Positions 1 to 8,933 of a stretch of DNA of 64,000 bases are shown piece after piece. The stretch is taken from positions 1,625,145 through 1,689,144 of the forward strand of contig NZ_CH672395.1 of NCBI RefSeq assembly GCF_000152985.1, written 5' to 3'. The first letter of the stretch is position 1; every line of letters starts with the position of its first letter. Under the pieces are notes generated by a model. It saw only the letters and a list, made by a program, of their open reading frames with translations, was not told where the DNA came from and searched no databases. The stretch comes from Leeuwenhoekiella blandensis MED217 (GTDB lineage: Bacteria > Bacteroidota > Bacteroidia > Flavobacteriales > Flavobacteriaceae). A program made the translations under genes and the position numbers.

Positions 1-1
1 T

Positions 2-106
2 TTGAAGAATAAGGTAGCAGACCATAAAATTGAAGAAGGTGATCTGGTAATTTTTGCTTCGGTAGGAGCAGGGATGAATATTAATGCTGCGGTTTACCAG
101 TTCTAA
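2..106 (+). CDS. 3-oxoacyl-ACP synthase III family protein, C-terminal fragment
   Basis: The window opens inside this gene; frame 2 gives 34 residues and a TAA stop at 104-106. The tail contains GDLVIFASVGAGMNINA, which matches the last strand-loop of FabH/KASIII-type thiolase-fold enzymes, where the glycine-rich turn lies near the active site and the protein ends a few residues later. FabH condenses an acyl-CoA with malonyl-ACP to start fatty acid synthesis; related KASIII proteins make other acyl products. The catalytic Cys, His and Asn lie outside the window, so the exact subfamily cannot be judged. A strong terminator follows. Confidence 0.75.
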   Translation: MKNKVADHKIEEGDLVIFASVGAGMNINAAVYQF

Positions 107-148
107 ACACTTTTAGCTGGGATTGCTTTACTTCAATAGTAAGAATAA

Positions 149-190
149 TAAAACCTTAAAAACTCTTTTAGAGCTTTTTAAGGTTTTTTA
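149..190 (+). terminator. Intrinsic terminator after the KASIII gene
   Basis: AAAACCTTAAAAA and TTTTTAAGGTTTT pair around a CTC...GAG inner stem, and a run of T follows. It separates the KASIII gene from the phytochrome operon. Confidence 0.8.
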
Positions 191-372
191 TTTAGAATGC
201 AAAGACATGTTCTATAATTTTCAATAATAATTGTCTTAATAAAATCTTAAACCTTAACAGTTGATTGTGATAATAAGGTTAAAAATCTTATTTTTGAGAT
301 TGTCGGTTGAGTTGTATTATTTTTAATAATAATACCTTTACTGATTTTTTTTCTAACCCTTAATTAAACTGT

Positions 373-3300
373 GTGACTACAAACTCAAAGACTAACAAAG
401 CCACTCATGTCATTGTAGGAATCGGAGCAAGTGCCGGTGGTCTCCAAGCTCTTAACGATTTTTTTGATAATGTTCCTACGGCGTCTTTGTATAGTTATAT
501 CGTAGTTCAACATCTTTCTCCTGATCATAAAAGCCTTATGGCTGAGCTTCTTAGGAAAAACACCAAAATCCCTATCGAGGTAATTGAAAATGGAGGAGAG
601 ATCAAAGCAAATTGTATTTACCTCATTCCACCTACAAACAATCTGGTGATCGAAGACGGTAAGTTTAAACTTCTTGAGAAGCCTAAGGATAAAACGCTTA
701 ACCTCCCCATAGATTTGTTTTTTGAGTCCCTTGCTAATCACGGTAAAGAACATTGCGCAGGTATCATTCTAAGCGGTACGGGTAGCGATGGATCGAGAGG
801 TATTCGTGCAATAAAAGAAAAAGGAGGCGTGGTTATGGTACAGCAGCCCGATCAGGCGAAGTTTGACGGGATGCCGCGTAATGCCATAAAAACGGGACTG
901 GCAGACTATATTGTTCCTGTAGAGCGTATAAGCGATGAATTGTCTAATTATTTTGAAGCGCAGAGCAGTATAGGTTTTGATGCCGAATTATATCAGTATG
1001 ATGAGCAATTGTTAAAAGACATTTTAACGGTTTTAAAAACAAATACGGCGCTTGATTTTAGTTTATACAAGCGTCCAACGTTGTTAAGACGCATCGGAAG
1101 GAGAGTGCGTGTTTTAAAATTAGACTCGCTTGAAGGATATTATGAGTATTTAAAAGCACACAAAGAGGAGGTTCAAATTCTTTATAAGGAGTTTTTAATT
1201 GGGGTGACCAAATTTTTTAGGGACTTTAAAGTTTGGGAACTTTTGCAAAGTGAGGTCATTTCAGAAATTATCGCTTCAAAAGATGATGGAGATATCATTA
1301 AAATTTGGGATGTAGGTTGCAGCACAGGTGAAGAGCCTTATTCGCTGGGGATTTTATTTTTAGATGAAATAGAAAAGCAGAAAAAAGACATTTCACTTAA
1401 GATCTTTGCAACAGATATTTCACAAGACCACTTGGATATTGCGGGAAGAGGTACCTATTCTGAAAATGTTTTGAGTGACCTGTCTTCTGAACGTTTGCGT
1501 AAATATTTTAGAAAGCAGTCAGAGAATTTTATCGTTAAAGATAATTTGCGCAAGTGCATCATTTTTTCAAACCACGACATTACTAACGATCCACCGTTCA
1601 AAAATATGGATATGGTGATGTGTCGTAATCTATTGATCTATCTTCAAAACGATGTACAATCTAAGGTAATTCATTTACTTCATTATGCGCTGAAGCAAGA
1701 CGGGATCTTAACCTTGGGCTCTAGTGAATCTTTAGGAGTGCATAAAGATAATTTTGAAGAGGTCAATCGCAAATGGAATATTTACCGAAATATAGAAAGT
1801 TCTGAGCGTTTAAAAACCGAAATATTGAATTCTACGGCAGAACGTCAAACGTTTAAACGTCACGAAAACGGAATGAAAAACGGAAACGTGCAAAATTACA
1901 GCAACACGCAACGCCTGAAAGAAGAGATCAGTAAGGCGATCATTCAGCAGTATGGGGCTGCAAGTGTGTATATTGATGAGAACTTCCAGATTTTGGAAGC
2001 TATGGGCGCTTTTAAAAAATATGCCCAGTTGCCAGAGGAAGGCTTCACCACAAATCTTATGGAAATGCTTCCTAAAGAGTTGGTAGGCCCCATTAAAAAT
2101 ACCGTTAATAAAGCCAGACGCAAACGCAGTCAAATTCTGTATAAAGATGTTGAGGTTTTTAACGATGCAGAAGAGTTGCAGTCGCGACTTGATGTTTTGA
2201 TTAAACCCATTAAAAATGGTACTACCGAAGGGGATTACCATTTTATTGTAACGCTCATTGAGCAAAATAAAGAAAACAACAGAGCGCTTATTGTAGAGCG
2301 TGCAGATATACATAAATCCTCTCAGGAACGTATTAAAGATCTTGAAGAAGAGCTTAAAGAAACGCAGTACGAACTGAGCAATGCCCTTGAAGAGGCAGAA
2401 ACCAGTAATGAAGAATTACAGGCTTCTAATGAAGAATTACTTGCCTCAAACGAAGAGTTGCAAAGTACCAATGAAGAGTTGCAAAGTGTAAATGAGGAGT
2501 TGCATACCGTAAATGCAGAGCATATCGAAAAGATGGAAGATCTTGCAATGCTCAATGCAGATATGGATAACTTGCTTGACAGCACTCGTATAGGGACGGT
2601 ATTCTTAGACCGTAATTTGATCATTAGGAAATTCACGCCTGCGATTCGAGAGCATTTTCATCTGGTAAAGCAAGATATTGGCAGATCGATCGAGAACTTC
2701 GTAGCCAATTTTGGTATTCGTAAACGCAAAACAATTGTAGACAATTCAAGAACTGTGATGGAAACCGGGCAGGTTTTTGAAAAACGCATTAAAAGTAAAT
2801 CAGGGCGCTATTTCTTGCAGCGCATCTCGCCCTTTCATACTTCACAAGATACGATAGATGGTGTGGTGATCACATTTATTGATATTCATAAAGTAGAGCA
2901 ATCGCAAGAGCGCCTACGTAGAAGTGAAGAGAAATTTAAAGCCTTTTATGAAGATGATCCGGTGATGCACGTTACGATCAATTCGCATACTGGTCTGATC
3001 TCTGAGTGCAATAAGCTTTTCGTAGAGACTTTGGGCTTCAAAGAGAAAAATGAAATTATTGGTAAATCTATCTTTGAGTTTTATCCGAAGCGTACGAAGG
3101 TTAAAGCAATTGCTTTGTTAGACGAACTCGAAAAATCGGGTAGTATCGCCAATGAAGAATTGATGTTGGAATGTGTTGATGGAGATAAAGTAGATGTATT
3201 GTTTAATGCAGAGTTGATGACCACAACTTCTGCGAAAGATACCACCCAATGGCGCTGCACGCTTATGGAGATCACCGATCTTAAAAATGCGCAACAGGAG

Positions 3301-3999
3301 TTGCAACGTCAAAAAGACGATTTGGAGCGTATCAATACAGATCTGGAGCAGTTCGTTTCTATTTGTTCACACGATTTACAGGAGCCGCTATCAACCATAC
3401 GTTTCAGCAGTGATTTTCTTTCGAAGAAATTCAGCAGTGAGTTGAGCGAAAAAGGAAAGGAATATCTAGGGTATATCCACGAAGCCTCCGGTAGAATGGC
3501 AGAGCAGATCAAAGCGCTGTTAGAACATAGTCGAATAGGTGAAGACCTTAAGAAAACCAAAGTTGATGTAGGAGAGTTGCTCGAGGTGGTAAAATATGAT
3601 TTAAACCGAAGCATTCGTGAGGCTAATGCAACTGTTACGGTAAGCAAAATGCCACAATTGATGGCCTATGAGACCGAATTGCGTTTGTTGTTTCAGAATT
3701 TGATCAGTAATGCTTTAAAATATCGAAAGAAAGATACCAATCCTAGTATTCGAATTTCAACATTTGCTGATGAAGAGTATCAAACATTTGCAATTGCAGA
3801 CAACGGGATCGGGATCAAAGAAGATGATCTAGAGGCGATCTTCAAGATTTTTGGTCGCGTTCCTACCGAAGAGAAATATGAAGGTACCGGAGTTGGACTG
3901 GCGCATTGTAAAAAGATCGTGAAACTACACGAAGGGAAAATTTGGGTAGACTCTGAGTTTGGTCAAGGGAGTACGTTCTATTTTAAAATTAAACGCTAA
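373..3999 (+). CDS. CheB-CheR-PAS hybrid histidine kinase
   Basis: A 1208-residue multidomain signalling protein. Residues about 10-195 form a CheB methylesterase domain with GIGASAGG (Ser20), VVQHLSPDH (His47) and SGTGSDG, so the Ser/His/Asp triad appears intact; there is no N-terminal receiver. Residues about 210-475 form a CheR methyltransferase domain with the SAM motif CSTGEEPYS and CRNLLIYL. A PAS-like segment, a coiled coil (about 640-735) built from repeated SNEELQ units, and two further PAS regions follow. The C-terminus is a HisKA domain with SHDLQEPL (His1000) and an HATPase with DNGIGI and GTGVGL. The start is GTG at 373, since an in-frame stop lies at 361. It heads the phytochrome operon, 3 nt before the next gene. 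Such fusions are known in many bacteria, but their targets are mostly unknown; no chemoreceptor is in the window. Confidence 0.93.
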   Translation: MTTNSKTNKATHVIVGIGASAGGLQALNDFFDNVPTASLYSYIVVQHLSPDHKSLMAELLRKNTKIPIEVIENGGEIKANCIYLIPPTNNLVIEDGKFKLLEKPKDKTLNLPIDLFFESLANHGKEHCAGIILSGTGSDGSRGIRAIKEKGGVVMVQQPDQAKFDGMPRNAIKTGLADYIVPVERISDELSNYFEAQSSIGFDAELYQYDEQLLKDILTVLKTNTALDFSLYKRPTLLRRIGRRVRVLKLDSLEGYYEYLKAHKEEVQILYKEFLIGVTKFFRDFKVWELLQSEVISEIIASKDDGDIIKIWDVGCSTGEEPYSLGILFLDEIEKQKKDISLKIFATDISQDHLDIAGRGTYSENVLSDLSSERLRKYFRKQSENFIVKDNLRKCIIFSNHDITNDPPFKNMDMVMCRNLLIYLQNDVQSKVIHLLHYALKQDGILTLGSSESLGVHKDNFEEVNRKWNIYRNIESSERLKTEILNSTAERQTFKRHENGMKNGNVQNYSNTQRLKEEISKAIIQQYGAASVYIDENFQILEAMGAFKKYAQLPEEGFTTNLMEMLPKELVGPIKNTVNKARRKRSQILYKDVEVFNDAEELQSRLDVLIKPIKNGTTEGDYHFIVTLIEQNKENNRALIVERADIHKSSQERIKDLEEELKETQYELSNALEEAETSNEELQASNEELLASNEELQSTNEELQSVNEELHTVNAEHIEKMEDLAMLNADMDNLLDSTRIGTVFLDRNLIIRKFTPAIREHFHLVKQDIGRSIENFVANFGIRKRKTIVDNSRTVMETGQVFEKRIKSKSGRYFLQRISPFHTSQDTIDGVVITFIDIHKVEQSQERLRRSEEKFKAFYEDDPVMHVTINSHTGLISECNKLFVETLGFKEKNEIIGKSIFEFYPKRTKVKAIALLDELEKSGSIANEELMLECVDGDKVDVLFNAELMTTTSAKDTTQWRCTLMEITDLKNAQQELQRQKDDLERINTDLEQFVSICSHDLQEPLSTIRFSSDFLSKKFSSELSEKGKEYLGYIHEASGRMAEQIKALLEHSRIGEDLKKTKVDVGELLEVVKYDLNRSIREANATVTVSKMPQLMAYETELRLLFQNLISNALKYRKKDTNPSIRISTFADEEYQTFAIADNGIGIKEDDLEAIFKIFGRVPTEEKYEGTGVGLAHCKKIVKLHEGKIWVDSEFGQGSTFYFKIKR
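2401..2520 (+). repeat. Tandem 7-residue coiled-coil repeat inside the CheBR kinase
   Basis: About six consecutive units of the type x(S/T/V)NEELQ are encoded here (NEELQ, NEELL, NEELQ, NEELQ, NEELH). The 21-nt DNA units are degenerate, so the repeat is held at the protein level. It forms the coiled-coil linker between the methyltransferase and PAS/kinase halves, typical of CheB-CheR-PAS fusions. Confidence 0.85.
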
Positions 4000-4002
4000 T
4001 TC

Positions 4003-6216
4003 ATGACGCAAGGCCCTAAGTCCTTATATCCAAAAGAAGTATCTCTTACAAATTGCGATAAAGAACCTATACATATTCTTGGTAAAATACAACATCACGG
4101 TTTTTTAGTAGCCTGTGATGCTTCAAATCATACCATTACCTATTGCAGTGATAATATCTCAGCACTTTTTGATAAATCTGCTGAAGATATACTCGGAAGT
4201 TCGTTGAGCGACTTGCTTTCTGAGACGATCACTCAAGATGTTTTAAAAACCACTTCAGGAAAAAAATCTATATCCATTCAGCTAAAACTGAAGGATGAGG
4301 TATATGTTTTGCTTTCTCATATTAATGAGGGGAATTTGGTTTTAGAGTTTGAGCCACTGCAAGATTCCGGAGATCCATATAATTACCAAAATCAACTTTC
4401 AGAAATTGTAGCTCAGCTTAATGCTGCTACTGATGAGCAAGAGATGTGTGATGTAACCGCAACCTTGATCAAAGAGTTTTTTGGTTATGATCGGGTGATG
4501 ATCTATCGTTTTGATGAAAACTGGGATGGGATCGTGGTTTCAGAAGCACGAGCGTCTAATCTGGAAGAATGGTTAGGATTGAGGTATCCCGCATCTGACA
4601 TTCCGCAGCAGGCGCGCAAATTATTTTTAAGACAAGGCGTGCGCATCATTGCCGATGTGAAAAGCGAACCGGTGGCGATACAGGCCTTTGGAGGGAAAGA
4701 GCAAGACAATCCTATCGATTTATCAATAAGTGAAACCAGAGCTTCTTCACCAATTCATATTGAATATTTAGAAAATATGAAGGTTGGGGCTTCGCTTACG
4801 GCTGCGATTATTTCTAAAGGAACGTTGTGGGGTTTGATCGCCTGTCATCACTACAGTCCCAAGTTTGTAAACTATTACCAGCGCCAATCCTGCAAATTCA
4901 TTACACAAGTTTTTTCAAGTCAGTTGGTGTTGATGGAGTCGAATACTTGGCTTAAAAAGATCAACAAAGCTGCTAACTTACGCAGCAAGCTTATTGAGAA
5001 AATTACCAAAGACTGGGATATACACAAGGGATTGACGCAAGGTGAAGCAACGATGCTTTCGCTTACAGAAGCAGCCGGAGCTGCAGTGTTCATTGACGGG
5101 AAACTTAAACGTGTAGGAGTAACCCCAAAAAAGAAAGAGATCAAGGCGCTTATCGCAGCATTACAAGAGCGTGCTACAGATGATTTTGTGACCACGCAAC
5201 TGGTTGAAGAACTACCAGAAATGACCGCTTTGCAGGAAAAAGCTTCCGGAGTTTTATGTTTGTTCTTATCAAATACCAAAAAGGATGCTTTGCTTTGGTT
5301 TAAGCCGGAAAAGGTAAAAACGGTAACCTGGGCAGGAAATCCTGATAAAAAGGTTTTGGTAGATAAAGATGAGCGACTTACGCCTAGAAAATCTTTTGAA
5401 GCTTGGTCTGTACAGCAAGAAGGTAAATCGGCGCCCTGGCAAGAATATGAGATTACCGCTGCCGAAGCGCTAAAGCAAGATATATCAGAGATCATTCTCG
5501 AGAAGTATGATGAAATAAAAGAGCTTCATAACCTGCTTAAAGTAGCCTATGAAGATCTGGAAACCTTCAGTTATAGTGTTGCGCACGATTTGCGAGCGCC
5601 GTTGCGCGGAGTTGATGGTTTTGCGCAGATCATCAAGGAAGATTATTTTGACCATCTCGATGAGTTCGGTCAGTCTTCCATAGAAACTATTATCGATTCT
5701 GCTACGCAAATGAACCGACTCATAGATGATATTCTGGCATTTTCGATGGTTTCTCAGGCTGCGATGCATAAAGATTCATTTTCTATGAACAAGGTCGTAG
5801 CTGATGTGCTTAAACTGCTCGCGGTTAAACAAGAGTATCCGGCGATCAAGATCAAGGTTCAGGAAGAAATGCCTAAGGCCTATGGAGATCAAAAAATGGT
5901 TGCGCAGGTCGTTCAAAACTTGCTTACTAACGCTTTGAAATATACCCAAGATGCTGAAAATCCATCGGTCGAAATCGGGTATACGCAAGAAGACGGTAAA
6001 GGCTATTATTTTGTAAAAGATAATGGGATTGGTTTTGACCAAATACACGAAAAACGCATTTTCAAATTATTCAATCGTCTCGTGAGTGATGCCTATGAAG
6101 GTTCGGGAATTGGATTAACTATTGCCAAGCGTATTGTGAAGAAGCATAACGGGAGCATTAAAGTAAAAAGTGAAGTAGGAGTAGGAAGCACTTTTTTGTT
6201 TAATTTGGAATCTTAA
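4003..6216 (+). CDS. Bacteriophytochrome histidine kinase
   Basis: A 737-residue red/far-red photoreceptor kinase with PAS-GAF-PHY-HisKA-HATPase layout. Cys18 in TNCDKEPIHI is at the place where bacteriophytochromes attach biliverdin. The GAF domain has the signature PASDIPQQARKLF, the chromophore-contacting SPIH and ACHHYSP histidines, and the PHY tongue has LTPRKSFEAW. The kinase part carries SYSVAHDLRAPLRG (phospho-acceptor His528), then NALKY, DNGIGF and GSGIGL of the ATPase. All key photosensory and catalytic residues I can check are present. The gene lies between a CheBR hybrid kinase (3 nt upstream) and two receiver-only proteins, with a heme oxygenase at the end of the operon to make the chromophore. 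There is no fused receiver, so phosphate probably passes to the neighbouring regulators. Confidence 0.95.
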   Translation: MTQGPKSLYPKEVSLTNCDKEPIHILGKIQHHGFLVACDASNHTITYCSDNISALFDKSAEDILGSSLSDLLSETITQDVLKTTSGKKSISIQLKLKDEVYVLLSHINEGNLVLEFEPLQDSGDPYNYQNQLSEIVAQLNAATDEQEMCDVTATLIKEFFGYDRVMIYRFDENWDGIVVSEARASNLEEWLGLRYPASDIPQQARKLFLRQGVRIIADVKSEPVAIQAFGGKEQDNPIDLSISETRASSPIHIEYLENMKVGASLTAAIISKGTLWGLIACHHYSPKFVNYYQRQSCKFITQVFSSQLVLMESNTWLKKINKAANLRSKLIEKITKDWDIHKGLTQGEATMLSLTEAAGAAVFIDGKLKRVGVTPKKKEIKALIAALQERATDDFVTTQLVEELPEMTALQEKASGVLCLFLSNTKKDALLWFKPEKVKTVTWAGNPDKKVLVDKDERLTPRKSFEAWSVQQEGKSAPWQEYEITAAEALKQDISEIILEKYDEIKELHNLLKVAYEDLETFSYSVAHDLRAPLRGVDGFAQIIKEDYFDHLDEFGQSSIETIIDSATQMNRLIDDILAFSMVSQAAMHKDSFSMNKVVADVLKLLAVKQEYPAIKIKVQEEMPKAYGDQKMVAQVVQNLLTNALKYTQDAENPSVEIGYTQEDGKGYYFVKDNGIGFDQIHEKRIFKLFNRLVSDAYEGSGIGLTIAKRIVKKHNGSIKVKSEVGVGSTFLFNLES

Positions 6217-6226
6217 ATCGAGAGCT

Positions 6227-6637
6227 GTGAACAGTGATTACATTTTATCAATAGAAGATAATAACACCGATATTGTCTTGATGAACAGGATCTTTAAAAA
6301 AAGTATTCCTGAATTTGCCATTAAACATATCACAGACGGCCAGGAGGCGATGGCTTATGTAGAGTCTGAAACCTTTAGGAGTCACCTTCCCAAATTGATT
6401 TTGTTAGATATAAAAGTCCCAAAATTAAACGGACTAGAGATATTAAAAAGATTTAGAAAAAAAGAAGAATTTCAAGCTATACCGGTTGTGATGATGAGTT
6501 CTTCTGATAGAAAAGATGAGATAGAAAAAGCCTACGAATTAGGGGCTAACAGTTTTATGGAGAAACCCCGAACGTACCCCGAATTGTCCAAAGCATTACC
6601 TGCTTTAATTAATTATTGGATTGTTTATAACAAATAA
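6227..6637 (+). CDS. Single-domain response regulator (Rcp1-like)
   Basis: A 136-residue receiver domain with no output domain. The acidic pair E10/D11, the phospho-acceptor Asp61 in LILLDIKVPKLNG, the MMSSS switch position and the lysine in MEKP fit a functional CheY-like fold. The length and the extended end resemble Rcp1-type regulators that work with phytochromes. The start is GTG at 6227, 10 nt after the phytochrome stop, and the next regulator starts 1 nt after its stop, so translation is probably coupled. It probably receives phosphate from the phytochrome; the downstream target is unknown. Confidence 0.9.
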   Translation: MNSDYILSIEDNNTDIVLMNRIFKKSIPEFAIKHITDGQEAMAYVESETFRSHLPKLILLDIKVPKLNGLEILKRFRKKEEFQAIPVVMMSSSDRKDEIEKAYELGANSFMEKPRTYPELSKALPALINYWIVYNK

Positions 6638-6638
6638 G

Positions 6639-7178
6639 ATGATCAAAGAAGAATTAAAAATATTAATGGTTGAAGATAACCCGGCCGATGTTACCCTGAT
6701 CAGGCGGGAGATCTCTAAAGTTGCCGAAAATGCCGAGGTGACCGTATGTAATAATGTTACAGACTTCAGGTTGAATCTTATTAAGAATCCGCCAGATTTG
6801 ATCATTTCAGATTATAATTTACCTACAAGTTCAGGGCTCGAGATTTTGGAGGTAGCGCAACGCTTGACACCTTCAGTAACCTTTTTGTTTATTACAGGAA
6901 CGATCAACGACGAGGAACTCGCGGCAGACACTATTTTGAATGGTGCTTCGGGTTATATGCTGAAGAAAAACATAAGCAAATTACATCAGCGTTTGGAGCC
7001 GTATTTGAATGCGATTTCAAAAAATGGTCCGATGATGCATCCGGTGCGTAAGAAAATCGTAGAGAGTAAAAAACTGGTACGAGACATTGAAGTATTTCTA
7101 GAGAATTTTTCCAGAGAAAATATGTCACATCGCGAGGGAATGCTCAAAATTCAAGAAGACCTTAAACGCCTTAAATAA
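6639..7178 (+). CDS. Second response regulator with C-terminal extension
   Basis: A receiver domain of about 125 residues with E12/D13, phospho-acceptor Asp58 in LIISDYNLPTSSG, FITGT and YMLKKN, followed by a charged helical tail of about 50 residues without a recognisable DNA-binding domain. I place the start at ATG 6639, just after the stop of the preceding regulator; an in-frame TTG at 6621 would overlap that gene. The two receivers differ clearly, so they may serve the two kinases of this operon, or act as a phosphate relay and sink. The tail could mediate dimerisation or binding to a partner. Confidence 0.88.
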   Translation: MIKEELKILMVEDNPADVTLIRREISKVAENAEVTVCNNVTDFRLNLIKNPPDLIISDYNLPTSSGLEILEVAQRLTPSVTFLFITGTINDEELAADTILNGASGYMLKKNISKLHQRLEPYLNAISKNGPMMHPVRKKIVESKKLVRDIEVFLENFSRENMSHREGMLKIQEDLKRLK

Positions 7179-7182
7179 GGAT

Positions 7183-7749
7183 ATGATTTTAAAACACTTA
7201 AAGAAGCAGACCGAGACCCTACACAAGAAGACTGAAGAAGATAATCTTGCTAAATACATTTTAGATCACAGTATTGATAAGGAAACCTATAAAAGGCTGC
7301 TTCAACAAAATTACCTGGCTTACGCAAGAATCGATGCGTTGTTGGCCTCAAATAGCTCTACTTTAACTGCGGAATTAAAACCTTTTGCAGATAAAGCTAA
7401 AAGCAATGCATTAGCTGAAGATCTAAAAAGACTTAATGCTGAAATTCCACAAGTTGATCCAGTAAAAGATTCCTATTCTGCTGCGTTTCTTTTAGGATTG
7501 ATTTATGTAGTTGAAGGTTCAATGATGGGCGGTTTGCTCATTAGGAAGAATCTCGAAGCCTGTACGCATTTAGAAGACATTGAACAGCATCATTTCTTTG
7601 GGAAATCAGCACCTGAAGTAATGCAGCGTTGGAAAGCTTTTACTCAAGCGGTTGAATCACAGACCTATACCAAAGAAGAGCAACAGCAAGCTGTAGATGG
7701 AGCGCATACAGCTTTCAACATTTTTAAAGATTCGTACAGCTACGCTTAG
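7183..7749 (+). CDS. bphO: Biliverdin-producing heme oxygenase (BphO-like)
   Basis: A 188-residue all-helical protein of the heme oxygenase family. His14 in TETLHKKTEED is placed as the proximal heme ligand, and the distal-helix glycines appear in YVVEGSMMGGLLIRKNL. The enzyme opens heme to biliverdin, CO and iron. It sits 4 nt after the second response regulator as the last gene of the phytochrome operon, which points to chromophore supply rather than iron scavenging. Its stop overlaps the stop of the convergent methyltransferase gene by 4 nt. The bphO symbol rests on context as well as on the fold. Confidence 0.88.
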   Translation: MILKHLKKQTETLHKKTEEDNLAKYILDHSIDKETYKRLLQQNYLAYARIDALLASNSSTLTAELKPFADKAKSNALAEDLKRLNAEIPQVDPVKDSYSAAFLLGLIYVVEGSMMGGLLIRKNLEACTHLEDIEQHHFFGKSAPEVMQRWKAFTQAVESQTYTKEEQQQAVDGAHTAFNIFKDSYSYA

Positions 7750-8933
7750 ATTTTTTCACACTCCAGCATAACAGTGGTGCTATCTTCAAGCGTTGTGAAG
7801 AAGAGGTATAAATCACCGCCGCTTTTTACTTTGAATTTGGCTCGTAAACTAGCTACAGATTCTTTAAAATTCCGTGTGGTGATGTTGGCTTTTTTTCTTT
7901 TTAAGAATTTAGCAATGCTCTTTTTTGAATACGGATGAACCGCATTGATTTTAAAATGCCTGCCCGGAAATTGGATTGCTTCAGTTGAAGTATACAAATG
8001 GGTGTTGGGTGCTAACTTATCAAGCTTATAATGTGATGAGATCCAATTAAAGCAACCTAGTTTTAGCAGTGCCGCGTTGGGTTCGTATAAATAGTTTGAA
8101 GGTGAGTCGTAGGTCGCTTCGGCGGTTTGCAAATCGAAGCCTTCAATTGAAACCGGAAGATCAAACGCACTAGTTAAGTTTACAGCGATCAATTCAATAT
8201 CCGGTTGTGTTTCATTAGAAAGCACCCAAAGCAATTCTTTAACTTCGTTTTTTACCGCTACGCAGTGAATTTGAATTACATTTTTCAGTTCGCGCAGACC
8301 TGCAGCAATATCTAGCAACGGACTGGTCTTAATCACAAGATGCTTGGCCTTATCTAATAGGAAATCAAGATGCTCCGGAATATTCGGTTCGCAATCCTTC
8401 AGCATAAAAACTTTTCCTTTATCCTCATTCCTTCGCGAAGGATCACAATAGATCAAATCAAAATTGCCTGCAGTATTTTTAATAAAGTCTATGCTATTGT
8501 GATTGATGGTTTTGATGTTTGTAGCACCTAAAACTTCAAAATTGTGTTGAGCGAGTTCACTCAATTCAGCATTCATTTCACAATGTGTGACCTCGTCAAA
8601 AACAGTGCTTAGAAAATAGGTGTCAATCCCTAAACCGCCCGTGAGGTCAATAGCACTTGAGCCAGCAAACAAGGATGCTTTATAAAGTGCAGTCTCTTCT
8701 GATGAAGTTTGTTCCAGGTTAAGTTTGGGAGGATATAAAATTTCTGGCTTTTGAAACCAAGATGGAAGTTTGCGTTCTGCCTTTTGTAAGCCAATGATTT
8801 GTTGCGCTAGTTCTGGAGCGCTTACGTCTTCAAAGGGAGACTTACTCAATAGTATTTTGGAAACATCTGCTTTGTAATGCGCTCTTGTGTAGGTTATAAC
8901 CTCTTGTTTTAAAAGGGTTTTATTAAGAGTCAT
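7746..8933 (-). CDS. Class I SAM-dependent methyltransferase with THUMP-like domain
   Basis: A protein of 395 residues. The central Rossmann-type methyltransferase has AIDLTGGLGIDTYFL as the SAM-binding motif, an acidic residue after the next strand (CEMNAEL) and the motif YCDPSRR as the catalytic-loop equivalent. The C-terminal third fits the THUMP-like extension seen in Bacteroidota proteins of this class, suggesting RNA as substrate; the precise substrate is not known to me. I place the start at ATG 8933, overlapping the upstream permease gene by 11 nt; a longer reading to 8990 would overlap it more. It is the last gene of a compact minus-strand operon. Confidence 0.85.
   Translation of the reverse strand: MTLNKTLLKQEVITYTRAHYKADVSKILLSKSPFEDVSAPELAQQIIGLQKAERKLPSWFQKPEILYPPKLNLEQTSSEETALYKASLFAGSSAIDLTGGLGIDTYFLSTVFDEVTHCEMNAELSELAQHNFEVLGATNIKTINHNSIDFIKNTAGNFDLIYCDPSRRNEDKGKVFMLKDCEPNIPEHLDFLLDKAKHLVIKTSPLLDIAAGLRELKNVIQIHCVAVKNEVKELLWVLSNETQPDIELIAVNLTSAFDLPVSIEGFDLQTAEATYDSPSNYLYEPNAALLKLGCFNWISSHYKLDKLAPNTHLYTSTEAIQFPGRHFKINAVHPYSKKSIAKFLKRKKANITTRNFKESVASLRAKFKVKSGGDLYLFFTTLEDSTTVMLECEKI

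Noticed and set aside
385-753. Minus-strand ORF inside the CheB domain region, and many similar antisense ORFs across the window
   Set aside because: They lie opposite well-supported genes, show no domains, and have no start signals of their own; they are shadows of the real coding strand.
2401-2520. SNEELQ tandem repeat as a CRISPR-like or minisatellite array
   Set aside because: The units are in frame, translate into a coiled coil and drift at silent positions, so it is a protein repeat.
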